From NCBI RefSeq assembly GCF_006442965.1, contig NZ_VFWX01000029.1, forward strand, positions 1 to 38,712: a stretch of DNA of 38,712 nucleotides, given 5' to 3'. Made by a program: the position numbers and the translations under genes. The notes under the pieces were generated by a model, which was given only the letters and a program-made list of their open reading frames with translations, was not told the origin of the DNA and ran no database searches. Source of the DNA: Mesorhizobium sp. CU3. GTDB taxonomy: Bacteria > Pseudomonadota > Alphaproteobacteria > Rhizobiales > Rhizobiaceae. Of the stretch, positions 1 through 7,789 are shown piece by piece. Each line of letters begins with the position of its first letter. The first letter of the stretch is position 1.

Positions 1-38
1 GAGTGAGACGTTGGCGTTCCCTGGAACACCCCTCATCC

Positions 39-77
39 GTCGCCTTCGGCGACACCTTCTCCCACAAGGGGAGAAGG
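39..77. repeat. REP-like double stem-loop
   Basis: Two adjacent hairpins are visible. GTCGCC/GGCGAC (39-44, 48-53) has a TTC loop. CCTTCTCCC/GGGAGAAGG (55-63, 69-77) has an ACAAG loop. They follow the string CCCCTCATCCG. The same order, CCCCTCATCCG, a small hairpin, then CCTTCTCCCC, recurs near 35265-35316, so both belong to one dispersed palindromic family. Its function is unknown; it lies just downstream of the minus-strand gene at 88-654. Confidence 0.6.
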
Positions 78-87
78 GAAACGCGCA

Positions 88-654
88 CTACTCCCTTGCA
101 ATAATCTCCTGGCCGTCGATGACGAGCCTCAGGCCGAGATTGCCGGCCTTACGGCGGGCGAGGAAGCGCGGGCGGCGCATGTTGGAGACGCGGCCCTTGC
201 GGCGCTGCTGCGGCGGCAGCGCCTTGATGGCGACGCCGAGCGATTCTTCCAATGTGCGGGCAACGCCGTCGGCCTCGATCAGAAGCATGGGCAAGCGGTA
301 GGCGTCGGCCCAGGCGCGCCAGTCGGCTGCGACGTCCTCGAGGTCGTCGGCGACCAGGAGCGGCACCGAGAGCATCGGATCATTGTGCAGGAGTTCCAGC
401 GTCACGGTGACATTGCCTTCCGGATCTTCCATGGCACGCGCGGCAACGCCGCGGAACGCGTTGGCGGGCAGCGCGATGATCGCCGGCAAGCCGCTCATCT
501 CCAGGACACGGCGGATGACCGCGCCGCGATGGTCGATGGTGAAGGTGACATCGCCATAATCGTCGCGGGCGGCATAGCTCACCATCTGCGGCAGGCGAAA
601 CGGATCGAGACGCATGTTGCGCCCGGCCCAGACTGGCTTCAATCCAACGTTCAT
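88..654 (-). CDS. DUF6101-type hypothetical protein
   Basis: This encodes 188 aa starting MNVGLKPVWAGRN. The start is supported by AGGGAAG seven bases or so upstream. I see no signal peptide or membrane segment. The C-terminus is rich in Arg and Lys (about residues 140-175, including QQRRKGR and RRPRFLARRKAG), and the central part alternates hydrophobic and acidic residues as in a beta-rich cytosolic fold. From memory it resembles the uncharacterised DUF6101 family of Rhizobiales; that assignment is recognition only and no catalytic motif was seen. The basic tail could contact nucleic acid, which is inference. It stands alone, 183 bases from the next minus-strand gene. Confidence 0.7.
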   Translation of the reverse strand: MNVGLKPVWAGRNMRLDPFRLPQMVSYAARDDYGDVTFTIDHRGAVIRRVLEMSGLPAIIALPANAFRGVAARAMEDPEGNVTVTLELLHNDPMLSVPLLVADDLEDVAADWRAWADAYRLPMLLIEADGVARTLEESLGVAIKALPPQQRRKGRVSNMRRPRFLARRKAGNLGLRLVIDGQEIIARE

Positions 655-837
655 CGTGTCTTCCCTGTTACTCCTGAGGGCCGTTTTCCGGTTCTCTCAG
701 AGCCGGTTTTTCCGGCCTCGTTATGGGAAGAAACATTAGCGCTCGCTTCTTACCGTCGCGCTTAAGAAGTTCGGTTAAATTTTGCTGATCTCAGGGATGG
801 TTATCGGAATGCGACCGACCACCATACCTAGGAAGGA

Positions 838-2271
838 TCAGATAACCTTACCGGGATTCATGATGCCGGCCGGATCGAAGGCGGCCTTCACCCGGCGCAT
901 CAGATCGATCGCCATCGGCGGCGCGGTAGCGATCAGCTCGTCGCGCTTCAACTGACCGATGCCGTGCTCGGCCGAGATCGAGCCATGGAAGGCGCGCACG
1001 ACGTCATGCACGGCGTGGTTCATCGGGTGGTAAAGCTCGAGGAACGCCTCGTCCTGCCAGTCCACCGGGCGTGAGATGTTATAGTGCAGATTGCCGTCGC
1101 CCATATGGCCGAAGCAGACGACGCGCGCGCCGGGGCAGACCCCTTCCACCACGCCGGCCGCCTGTCCGATGAAGTCGGGGATCGAGGATGTCGGCACGGA
1201 GATGTCGTGCTTGATCGAGGCGCCCTCGGGCTTCTGGCATTCGGGCAGCGTCTCGCGGAAATTCCAGAAGGCGTCGCCCTGGGCAAGGCTTGCCGAGACC
1301 ACCGCGTCGCCGACGATGCCTTGCTCCATAGCCTCGGCCAGGATTTCCTCGATCAGCGCCTTGCCGTCTTCTTCGGAGCGGCCGGACGAGACCTGCATCA
1401 GCACATACCAGGGCCAGTCGTCGGCCAGCGGTCGCACGATGCCCTGGCCGTGCTTCAGCGTGAAGTCGTAGGGCCGTTTGGCGATCAGCTCGAAAGCGGT
1501 GAGCGAGGCGCCGGCCCTGTCCATCGCCAAGGTGAACAGCGACAGCGCGTCCTTCGGCGACGATGGCAGGCCGGCAAAGGCGACCTCCCTGCCCTTCGGC
1601 TTCGGGAACAGTTTCAGCACCGCGGCGGTGATGACGCCGAGCGTGCCCTCGGCGCCGACGAAGAGGTTCTTCAGATCGTAGCCGGTGTTGTCCTTCTTCA
1701 GCTTGCGCAGATCGTCGAACACCTCGCCGGTCGGCAGCACCACCTCGACGCCGAGGCAGAGTTCGCGCGCATTGCCATAGGCAAGCGCGCCGGTGCCGCC
1801 GGCATTGGAAGAGAGATTGCCGCCGATCTGGCAGGAGCCTTGCGCGGCGAGCGAGAGCGGGAACAGCCGGCCGGCGGCGTCGGCCGCTTCCTGCAGCGTC
1901 TGCAGGATGACGCCGGCCTCGACGGTCACGGTGTTCGACAGCACATCGATTTCGCGGATGCGGTTCAACCTGGAAAGCGAGAGCACGATGTCGCGGCCGG
2001 ATTCATCGGGCACCTGCGCGCCGACCAGCCCGGTGTTGCCGCTCTGCGGCACGATCGGCGTGCCCGTCTCGGTGGCAAGCCGCATGATGCGGCTGACCTC
2101 CTCGACGCTGCCCGGACGCAGCACCAGCGGTGTCCGGCCATGCCAGAGGCCGCGCCGCTCGGTGATATAAGGCGCGATGTCGGCCTGGTCGCGCAACGCA
2201 TATTTGTCGCCGACGATCGCAGCGAAACGGTCGATGACGGTTGGGTCGAGGTCGAAGGGCTGGTCGTTCAT
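838..2271 (-). CDS. FAD-binding oxidoreductase (D-2-hydroxyacid dehydrogenase type)
   Basis: The protein is 477 aa from MNDQPFDLDPTVIDRF. The N-terminal half is an FAD_binding_4 (PCMH) domain with PIVPQSGNTGLVGAQ and the later GGNLSSNAGGTGALAYGNARELCLG flavin-binding stretch. The C-terminal half is an FAD-oxidase_C domain ending in GHMGDGNLHYN and SAEHGIGQLKRDEL, the His-rich metal/substrate site of the GlcD / D-lactate / D-2-hydroxyglutarate dehydrogenase group. These enzymes oxidise a D-2-hydroxyacid to the 2-oxoacid and pass electrons to a carrier; the exact substrate cannot be read here. The open frame continues 89 codons upstream over the next gene, but homologous sequence begins at this Met. 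It lies 19 bases after the tsaC-like gene and is probably co-transcribed. Confidence 0.9.
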   Translation of the reverse strand: MNDQPFDLDPTVIDRFAAIVGDKYALRDQADIAPYITERRGLWHGRTPLVLRPGSVEEVSRIMRLATETGTPIVPQSGNTGLVGAQVPDESGRDIVLSLSRLNRIREIDVLSNTVTVEAGVILQTLQEAADAAGRLFPLSLAAQGSCQIGGNLSSNAGGTGALAYGNARELCLGVEVVLPTGEVFDDLRKLKKDNTGYDLKNLFVGAEGTLGVITAAVLKLFPKPKGREVAFAGLPSSPKDALSLFTLAMDRAGASLTAFELIAKRPYDFTLKHGQGIVRPLADDWPWYVLMQVSSGRSEEDGKALIEEILAEAMEQGIVGDAVVSASLAQGDAFWNFRETLPECQKPEGASIKHDISVPTSSIPDFIGQAAGVVEGVCPGARVVCFGHMGDGNLHYNISRPVDWQDEAFLELYHPMNHAVHDVVRAFHGSISAEHGIGQLKRDELIATAPPMAIDLMRRVKAAFDPAGIMNPGKVI

Positions 2272-2290
2272 GAGCCAGAACCTATGGCGC

Positions 2291-3262
2291 TCAGACGATC
2301 TTGTCACGCGGCGCGGCGGCGCGCGCGAGCCGATCGTTGATCGCCTCGCCCAGGCCCTCGAACGGGATCGGCTCGACGGCGATGGTCGCGGCGCCAACGC
2401 GGTCGAGCGCCTGCATGGCCGCGAAAAGGTTGCTTGCCGCCTCGCGCAGGTCGCCTTGCTCGGAGAGATTGCGAATGGCTGCAGCACCCTGCCAGCCATC
2501 GGCGCGGCTCGGACCGAAGGCGAGCAGCGCCTCGCCACTCACGATCTGTTGAACATTGAGCCGCATCGCGGCGCCCGGCGCGTAGTGCGAGGCGAGCATG
2601 CCTGGCGCCTCGATGCCCTTGGCGCCGCGCGCCAGCCTCGCGCCGGCCACGGCCTCGATCTCCTCGGCGGCGATGCCGCCTGGACGGAGCAGCCGCAATC
2701 TTCCGTCCTCGACCTTGAGAATGGTCGATTCCAGCCCAACCGGCGTCGCGCCGCCATCGACGACCAGCCTGATCCTGTCACCGAGGTCGGCGGCTACCGC
2801 CTGTGCCGTCGTGCCGGAAATCTTGCCGGAGGAGTTGGCGCTGGGCGCAGCGAGTGGCCGTCCCAGCCGCGCGATCAGCTCACCGCCAAAGCCGCGCGGC
2901 ATGCGCAGCGCGATCGTGTCGAGCCCGGCGGTGACCAGCGGGTGGATGCCATTGTCGGCGCGCTGCGGCAGCACCAGCGTCAGCGGGCCAGGCCAGAAGG
3001 CTTCGGCGAGCCTTGCCGAGAGCGGATCGAATGCGGCTATGCGGTCCGCCATGTCGCGGTCGGCGACATGGGCGATCAGCGGATTGAAGCGCGGCCGGCC
3101 CTTGGCCTCGAAGATGCGCGCCACGGCGACGCCATTGGTGGCATCGCCCGCCAGTCCGTAGACCGTCTCGGTCGGAATGGCGACGACATCGCCGCCTTCG
3201 AGCAGCGCCAAAGCCTGCTCAATCGCCTCGCCGACCGCCAATATCTCAGCCAAATCCGCCAC
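2291..3262 (-). CDS. L-threonylcarbamoyladenylate synthase (TsaC/Sua5)
   Basis: This makes the threonylcarbamoyl-AMP used for the t6A modification of tRNAs reading ANN codons, from threonine, bicarbonate and ATP. The YrdC/Sua5 domain shows PTETVYGLAGDA, the basic KGRPRFNPLI loop and APSANSSGKISGTTA. After about residue 200 comes the Sua5 C-terminal domain (GIEAPGMLASHYAPGA, then ALLAFGP), so this is the long Sua5 form of 323 aa rather than the short TsaC form. I chose the GTG at 3262 (VADLAEILAVGE) because AGGA precedes it; the frame stays open 24 codons further up without a better start. It heads the probable two-gene unit with the FAD oxidase. Confidence 0.9.
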   Translation of the reverse strand: MADLAEILAVGEAIEQALALLEGGDVVAIPTETVYGLAGDATNGVAVARIFEAKGRPRFNPLIAHVADRDMADRIAAFDPLSARLAEAFWPGPLTLVLPQRADNGIHPLVTAGLDTIALRMPRGFGGELIARLGRPLAAPSANSSGKISGTTAQAVAADLGDRIRLVVDGGATPVGLESTILKVEDGRLRLLRPGGIAAEEIEAVAGARLARGAKGIEAPGMLASHYAPGAAMRLNVQQIVSGEALLAFGPSRADGWQGAAAIRNLSEQGDLREAASNLFAAMQALDRVGAATIAVEPIPFEGLGEAINDRLARAAAPRDKIV

Positions 3263-3428
3263 CGATCCTAAACATGCCGGTCCCGTAATACGGCGGCTTC
3301 TATCGGGCAAGTGCGGGCGTTGGCGATTTATCAATCCCTAAAATGTTAAGTTTCCGCGCAAGCCGGCTTCAATTTTAGCGGCCTAAAGCTGCGGGATGGT
3401 GTCGTTGCGGGCGGGGAGTGGTGTTGTG

Positions 3429-3914
3429 ATGCGTATCATGGGAGCGGCCGTGATCGGCCTTCTGGCGACGGGCGGCGTATCGCAGGCCTCGTCGTTCGTG
3501 GTTCTCGGCGTCTCGACGTCGACGCCTTCCATCATCAAGTTGAAGGCGATCGACAAGCCGTCGGCGGCCTCGGCGCCGTCGATGATCGCGCTTGGCGATC
3601 CGGTGCCCGCCGTCACCGACGAGAAGGTTGCGGCGATCCCCTCCGGGCATCAGCCGGCCCCGATGATCATTCGCGGCGGGGTGGTCGGCGGCGCATTCGC
3701 GACGCCGACGGCGACCGCGGCGGCCAAGCCTGCAGCGCCCGCTGCCGCCGCGCCCGCGAACGGCACCGCGCCGACCACGCCTGCCAACGGCACCGCCGCG
3801 GCTTCGAACGGCGCCGGCAAGACGAACAGCCAGCCGACGACCGCAGCGGCCAATGCGCCGAGCAGCACCCAGCCGCAAACCACGCCAGTACCGCGCGTCG
3901 GCAAGGCGATGTAG
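3429..3914 (+). CDS. exported Ala/Pro/Thr-rich hypothetical protein
   Basis: The 161-aa protein starts MRIMGAAVIGLLATGG, a short basic n-region, a hydrophobic core and a SQASS cleavage-type region, so it is probably secreted to the periplasm. GGGGAG ten bases upstream supports this Met over the one 11 codons earlier. Residues about 25-90 contain short hydrophobic stretches with SMIALGDPVPAV and PMIIRGGVVGGAF. From about residue 95 it is a low-complexity Ala/Pro/Thr/Asn linker with two APANGTA-like repeats. I do not recognise a domain. It sits upstream of another small exported orphan in the same direction. Confidence 0.65.
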   Translation: MRIMGAAVIGLLATGGVSQASSFVVLGVSTSTPSIIKLKAIDKPSAASAPSMIALGDPVPAVTDEKVAAIPSGHQPAPMIIRGGVVGGAFATPTATAAAKPAAPAAAAPANGTAPTTPANGTAAASNGAGKTNSQPTTAAANAPSSTQPQTTPVPRVGKAM

Positions 3915-4022
3915 TTCACATTGAACCCCAGCACGGTATGCTAGGCGCCTTGCCAACCTCGTGTCCGATTTCTGCCCATGCGGATCGGGCACTGTGGTGT
4001 TGGCATTAAAAAGGGGGGTTCC

Positions 4023-4406
4023 ATGACTGTGTCGAAAGCGATTGCCATTGCCGGCCTTTTGGCGGCGCTGGGCGCTGGCCCGGCACGGGCCGACGACATG
4101 CTCGGCTCCTACACGGCGCGCATCTCTGACCGCGATCACCGCGCCAGCGACGGCTATCCGCTGAGCAGTGCTGCGCAGATGGTGCGCCAGGATCGCGCCA
4201 ACTATCACAAATTCCACCGGCGCGACGGCGACGACCAGGGCGACCCGTGGTTCCGCACCGACGGCTCGCGCGCCGACCTGCAGCGCATGCTGGAGCGCGG
4301 CGGCGCCATGAGCAGTTCGACAAGGCGCGCCATCGTCAATGGCGAGCCGCTAATCGAGGTCGACGTCTATCCGGACAGCGTGCGGGTCAGCATTCTGGAA
4401 GATTGA
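4023..4406 (+). CDS. small exported hypothetical protein
   Basis: This is a 127-aa protein beginning MTVSKAIAIAGLLAALGAG and then PARADD, a clear Sec signal peptide with likely cleavage after ARA. A GGGGGG run at 4012-4017 places the ribosome correctly for this start. The mature part is polar and charged (RDHRASDGYPLSS, QDRANYHKFHRRDGDDQGD) and ends in a beta-like EVDVYPDSVRVSILED. No cysteine, metal motif or known domain was recognised. It follows the other exported orphan by 108 bases and may be co-transcribed with it; convergent with the acidic gene. Confidence 0.7.
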   Translation: MTVSKAIAIAGLLAALGAGPARADDMLGSYTARISDRDHRASDGYPLSSAAQMVRQDRANYHKFHRRDGDDQGDPWFRTDGSRADLQRMLERGGAMSSSTRRAIVNGEPLIEVDVYPDSVRVSILED

Positions 4407-4435
4407 CGAAGCCGGTTCCGACAGAAGCCGGACTG

Positions 4436-4466
4436 ACGAAAAAGGGCGACGCGTAAGGCGCCGCCC
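4436..4466 (-). terminator. terminator of the acidic gene
   Basis: GGGCGACGC and GCGCCGCCC (4444-4452, 4458-4466) pair with one A/C mismatch around a GTAAG loop. On the minus strand the stem is followed by TTTTT, so it fits a rho-independent terminator for the gene at 4506-4865. It also separates that gene from the convergent plus-strand gene. Confidence 0.65.
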
Positions 4467-4505
4467 CTCATGTCTCAGACGATGCGTTGAGACGACGAAA
4501 CCGGC

Positions 4506-4865
4506 TCAGGCCGCCTCTTCCTTGTGGTCATCGTCGGACTCGTCGTCGTCGCCCTCTTCGTCCTCATGGTCGGACTTATCGTCCGCCGAAGCGGTGGCTT
4601 CTTCGTCAGCGTCTTCATCTTCTTCGTCGCCGTCCTCGTCATCCGGCTCATCGTCGGCCGAGGCGGAGGCTTCCTCATCGGCGTCGTCTTCGTCCTCGTC
4701 GTCGCCGTCTTCCTCGTCGCCCTCTTCCTCTTCGTCGTCCGACAGGTCGGCGGCTTCGACCGCCGCGGCGGCAGCGTGGTCGAGCACGTTTTCGGAAGCG
4801 GGTTCGGTGCCCTCGGCGGCGGCCGGGGTCTCTTCAATCAGGTCCATATCGTCGACGGAATTCAT
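4506..4865 (-). CDS. highly acidic low-complexity protein
   Basis: The 119-aa protein has 63 Asp or Glu residues (53%), no Arg, no Cys and two Lys. Residues 1-42 are a milder region (MNSVDDMDLIEETPAAAEG, then an Ala-rich helix-like stretch). Residues 43-119 are almost wholly acidic and contain two copies of a 24-residue unit starting DADEEASASADD (61) and DADEEATASADD (85). GGAGG six bases before the ATG is one of the best ribosome sites in the window and supports real translation. The family is unknown to me. Such tails in other proteins buffer cations or bind basic proteins, which is only inference here. Long open frames on the opposite strand are by-products of GAC/GAG repetition. Confidence 0.75.
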   Translation of the reverse strand: MNSVDDMDLIEETPAAAEGTEPASENVLDHAAAAAVEAADLSDDEEEEGDEEDGDDEDEDDADEEASASADDEPDDEDGDEEDEDADEEATASADDKSDHEDEEGDDDESDDDHKEEAA

Positions 4866-4945
4866 GGCATGCCTCCGTGGTTGGGGAACGTGTTGGAGCG
4901 TGTCGAGCCGAAACGAATTCGGTCAACGCCCTTCAGTCTTTCGTT

Positions 4946-4990
4946 GATGCATGTCGCGGAACCGCTCGGCGCTTCCAGGCGACATGCATC
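4946..4990. repeat. long imperfect palindrome with GCATGTCGC ends
   Basis: GATGCATGTCGC (4946-4957) is perfectly complementary to GCGACATGCATC (4979-4990). The inside continues the stem as GGAA-C-CGC / GCG-C-TTCC around a TCG loop. The result is a nearly fully paired 45-base hairpin between two divergent-side gaps (acidic gene start and glyS end). Palindromes ending in GCATGTCG / CGACATGC are a common intergenic element of Rhizobiales genomes. No T-run follows, so it is not an obvious terminator. Confidence 0.7.
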
Positions 4991-5125
4991 ATTTCTCCCA
5001 TGCGGAGGTCATCGCCATATGACTGTAAGCCGGCTCCGGCGCATTAATTTTCGAGCGCCGAATTGTCGAGCAATGCCCGCGCCCTAGCGGACGCGAGCAC
5101 TCTCGAGGATGCGATTTCTGAGCCG

Positions 5126-7279
5126 TCAGCCGACGATTTTTGAAAAATCCGCGACCTGGTCGGTGGCCGCGCGGATGCGGGCGAGCAGCGCCAGGCGGTT
5201 GGCGCGCACAGCCTGGTCCTCATCATTGACGAGAACGCCTTCAAAAAATGAATCAACCGGTTCACGCAACACGCTAAGCGCCAGCATGGCGGCGGAAAAA
5301 TCTTCGTTTTGAATTGCTTGGCCGGCTTCCTTCTCGGCCTGATTCACCGCGGCGAACAGCTTCTTTTCCGCTTCTTCGCGCAGAAGAGCCGGCTCAACGC
5401 TCTCGGCGACGAGCGTTTTCTTCTTCTCTTCCGCCGCCAGGATGTTGGCCGCGCGCTTGGTGCCGGCAAGCAGGTTCTTGCCGCCGTCGGTATCGAGCAA
5501 GGAGCCCAGCGCCTCGACACGGCGCACGATCTGCAACAGGTCGTCCGACTGCGGCGTGATGACGGCATCGATCAGATCATGCCGCGCGCCCTGGTCGCGC
5601 AGATAGACCTTCAGGCGGTCGTGGAAGAAGGCGAGGAGATCGGACGCCTGATCCGCGCCGCCGGTGAAGTTGGCAAAGGCCTTGGCGAAGACAGAGGTGA
5701 GCGCCAAACGGATGCGGTTCTCGATCAGGATCCTGACCACACCGAGCGCCGCTCTTCGCAGCGCAAATGGGTCCTTCGAGCCCGTCGGCTTCTCGTCGAT
5801 GGCCCAGAAGCCGGTCAGCGTGTCCAGCTTGTCGGCGAGCGCCACGGCAACCGAAACCGGATCGGTCGGCACACGGTCGGACGGCCCCTGCGGCTTGTAG
5901 TGCTCCTCGGCAGCGGCGGCCACCGACGGATGCTCGCCCTGCAGCAGCGCGTATTTGCGGCCCATCGCGCCCTGCAATTCCGGGAACTCGCCGACCACTT
6001 CGGTCTGCAGATCGGCCTTGGCGAGCACCGCGGCACGGGCGACGAGCGCAGGCTCGGCGCCAACCACCGGCGCCAGTTCTTCGGCCAGCCGCCTGATCCG
6101 CTCCACCCGCGCCCCTTGCGTGCCCAGCTTGGCATGGAAGGTCACGTTGAGGTGGTCGAGCCGCGCCATGCGCTGGTCGAGCGGCTTCTTCATATCGAGG
6201 TTGAATTTCGCCGCCGACGCCTGGAGCTGGTCGAGGTCGGGCAGGTCGCTTTGGTCGGTCTTCCAGAAATAGAGCGCGTCGGACAGGCGCGAGCGCACCA
6301 CCTTACCGTTGCCGTAAGCGATCTCGCGGCCGCCATCCTTGGCCTCGATGTTGGCGGTGAGGATGAAGCGGTTCGAAAGATCCTCAGCTGCGGCCTGCGG
6401 CCGGGTGACGAAGCATTTCTGGTTGGCGCGGATGGTGAGCCGGATGACTTCGCCTGGGATGGCGAGGAAATCGCGTTCGAACTCGCCCATCAGCACGACT
6501 GGCCATTCGACCAGGCCCGAAACTTCTTCCAAGAGGCCTTCGTCCTCGACAAGATCGAGCCCGTTGGCGAAGGCGATGTTGCGGGCGTCCGCCAGGATGA
6601 TCTCCTTGCGCCGGTCGGCGTCGAGCACGACCTTGGCCGCTTCGAGCTTGGTCACATAGTCGTCGAAGCGGCGCACGGTGATCGGATCCGGCGCATGGAA
6701 GCGGTGGCCGTAGGTGACGTTGCCGGAACGGATGCCGTCGATGTCGAAATCGACCACCACCGGCTCCTCAGTCTCCGGGCCGAAGGTGCAGACGATCGAC
6801 TGCAGCGGCCGCACCCAGCGCAGCGAGCCAGGCTTTGCCGAGGCCGGCCCCCAGCGCATCGACTTCGGCCAGGGGAAGTTCTTGATGATGCCCGGCACCA
6901 GCTCGGCGATGATTTCCTCCGCCGCCCTGCCCGGCTTGGAGATGTGGGCGACGTAGAAATCGCCCTTTTTCGGATCGGAATGGACATGGGCGTCCGCGAT
7001 CGACGAAAGCCCGGCCTTGCGCAGGAAACCCTGCACGGCCTGGTCGGGCGCCGTGGTCGACGGGCCCTTGATCTCCTCGCGAATATCCTTGGAGCGCGCG
7101 GTCAGCCCGCGGATGTCGAGCGTCAGGCGCCGCGGCGTCCAATACTCGCGCGCCGCCTCATAGGTCAGACCTGCCTCGACCAGACCGTCGGTCAGCATCT
7201 TGCGCAGGTCGCCGGCAGCCTTGCGCTGCATGCGGGCGGGAATTTCCTCGGAGCGAAGTTCGAGCAACAAGTCCGGCAT
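5126..7279 (-). CDS. glyS: glycyl-tRNA synthetase beta subunit
   Basis: The 717-aa protein is the tRNA-binding beta chain of the bacterial alpha2beta2 glycyl-tRNA synthetase, and its length is normal for the family. The start MPDLLLELRSEEIPARMQRKA is the standard GlyS N-terminus. Further landmarks are YWTPRRLTLDI, GFLRKAGLS, FPWPKSMRWG, RWVRPLQSIV and GHRFHAPDPI, followed by the HD-like region (EFPELQGAMGRKYALLQGE, TDPVSVAVALADKLDTLTGFWAI) and a C-terminal anticodon-binding helical part. GGAGA seven bases upstream of the ATG is the ribosome site; it lies inside the overlapping 39-codon ORF. The partner glyQ is 506 bases upstream on the same strand. Confidence 0.97.
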   Translation of the reverse strand: MPDLLLELRSEEIPARMQRKAAGDLRKMLTDGLVEAGLTYEAAREYWTPRRLTLDIRGLTARSKDIREEIKGPSTTAPDQAVQGFLRKAGLSSIADAHVHSDPKKGDFYVAHISKPGRAAEEIIAELVPGIIKNFPWPKSMRWGPASAKPGSLRWVRPLQSIVCTFGPETEEPVVVDFDIDGIRSGNVTYGHRFHAPDPITVRRFDDYVTKLEAAKVVLDADRRKEIILADARNIAFANGLDLVEDEGLLEEVSGLVEWPVVLMGEFERDFLAIPGEVIRLTIRANQKCFVTRPQAAAEDLSNRFILTANIEAKDGGREIAYGNGKVVRSRLSDALYFWKTDQSDLPDLDQLQASAAKFNLDMKKPLDQRMARLDHLNVTFHAKLGTQGARVERIRRLAEELAPVVGAEPALVARAAVLAKADLQTEVVGEFPELQGAMGRKYALLQGEHPSVAAAAEEHYKPQGPSDRVPTDPVSVAVALADKLDTLTGFWAIDEKPTGSKDPFALRRAALGVVRILIENRIRLALTSVFAKAFANFTGGADQASDLLAFFHDRLKVYLRDQGARHDLIDAVITPQSDDLLQIVRRVEALGSLLDTDGGKNLLAGTKRAANILAAEEKKKTLVAESVEPALLREEAEKKLFAAVNQAEKEAGQAIQNEDFSAAMLALSVLREPVDSFFEGVLVNDEDQAVRANRLALLARIRAATDQVADFSKIVG

Positions 7280-7398
7280 CAGAGTTTCTCCACCCGCATG
7301 CTGTTTTCCTGTTTGCGCGTCCTCGCGCCTTCGGCACTGCGGGCGCGCGGCTGGGCCGGAATTTCCTCGGAGCGAAGTTCGAGTAGCAGATCGGGCAT
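7279..7398 (-). CDS. GlyS-mimic leader ORF (39 aa)
   Basis: The first 15 residues, MPDLLLELRSEEIPA, are identical to the start of GlyS. The remaining 24 residues are unrelated (QPRARSAEGA, RTRKQENSMR, VEKL). Its TGA overlaps the glyS ATG as TGATG, so ribosomes finishing it could re-initiate on glyS. Over the 15 shared codons six nucleotides differ, every one synonymous, while 24 consecutive bases are identical. I see no Shine-Dalgarno sequence before its own ATG. It could be a short partial duplication of the glyS start that is decaying, or a translated leader that couples or tunes glyS expression. Whether it is translated cannot be told from sequence. Confidence 0.45.
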   Translation of the reverse strand: MPDLLLELRSEEIPAQPRARSAEGARTRKQENSMRVEKL

Positions 7399-7615
7399 CG
7401 GTTCAGCTCATGCGGGCGAATTGTCCGCGCGGCATAGCAACTCGGCCGGCCGCTGTCACCCTGCATGCCGATCCCCATTTCGGTCGATTTCAGGAAATTT
7501 TCAGGTCTTTGTCGGGACCGGGCGGCTCCGCCCGTCCTAAGTGCAGACACCCCATGAACCGAACACGGCGCTGAAGCGACACACGCTCAGGCAGAGACCT
7601 ATTGACTGAACGACG

Positions 7616-7789
7616 ATGAAGACGGCATCGAGAGCCCTGCAGATCCTGGCGCTCAGCGCCTGCTTCGCCGCCCAGATGCACGGCGCGATCGCGATGCCGG
7701 GCGTGCGGCAGGCCATGCGCATGATCGATGGCGTCAGCCAAAGCGTAATCACGACTACCGTCGAGATAGCAAAGGCCGTGGTCGCTTAA
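7616..7789 (+). CDS. possible small lipoprotein in the glyQ-glyS gap
   Basis: A 57-codon ORF starts MKTASRALQILALSACFAA. LSAC at residues 13-16 fits a lipobox, giving a mature peptide of about 42 residues (CFAAQMHGAIAMPGV onward, rich in Met and Val). About 80% of codons end in G or C, like genuine genes here. Against it, there is no clear ribosome site, and a minus-strand ORF in the same wobble register (7537-7752) has similar third-position bias, so the strand is uncertain. It ends exactly at the glyQ stop, on the opposite strand. The rest of the 7399-7785 gap shows nothing else I can name. Confidence 0.35.
   Translation: MKTASRALQILALSACFAAQMHGAIAMPGVRQAMRMIDGVSQSVITTTVEIAKAVVA

Noticed and set aside
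746..769. CTTCTTA-N10-TAAGAAG inverted repeat before the DUF6101 gene
   Set aside because: Only seven pairs, no second copy seen, no matching known motif; could be chance.
4524..5087. Plus-strand 187-aa ORF looking like a multi-helix membrane protein, with Ser-rich and Arg-rich ORFs in the other frames (4487-5047, 4522-4947)
   Set aside because: All are antisense to the acidic gene. GAC/GAG repeats read backwards give GTC and CTC (Val, Leu), so hydrophobicity is an artefact. The acidic frame alone has a strong ribosome site and terminator.
5309..7540. 743-codon plus-strand ORF
   Set aside because: It lies wholly antisense to glyS, which is unmistakable; GC-rich genomes often leave the antisense frame open.
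7537..7752. 71-codon minus-strand ORF between glyQ and glyS
   Set aside because: GTG start without ribosome site, lower third-position GC in its second half, and it overlaps a slightly better plus-strand candidate. Not excluded, only less likely.
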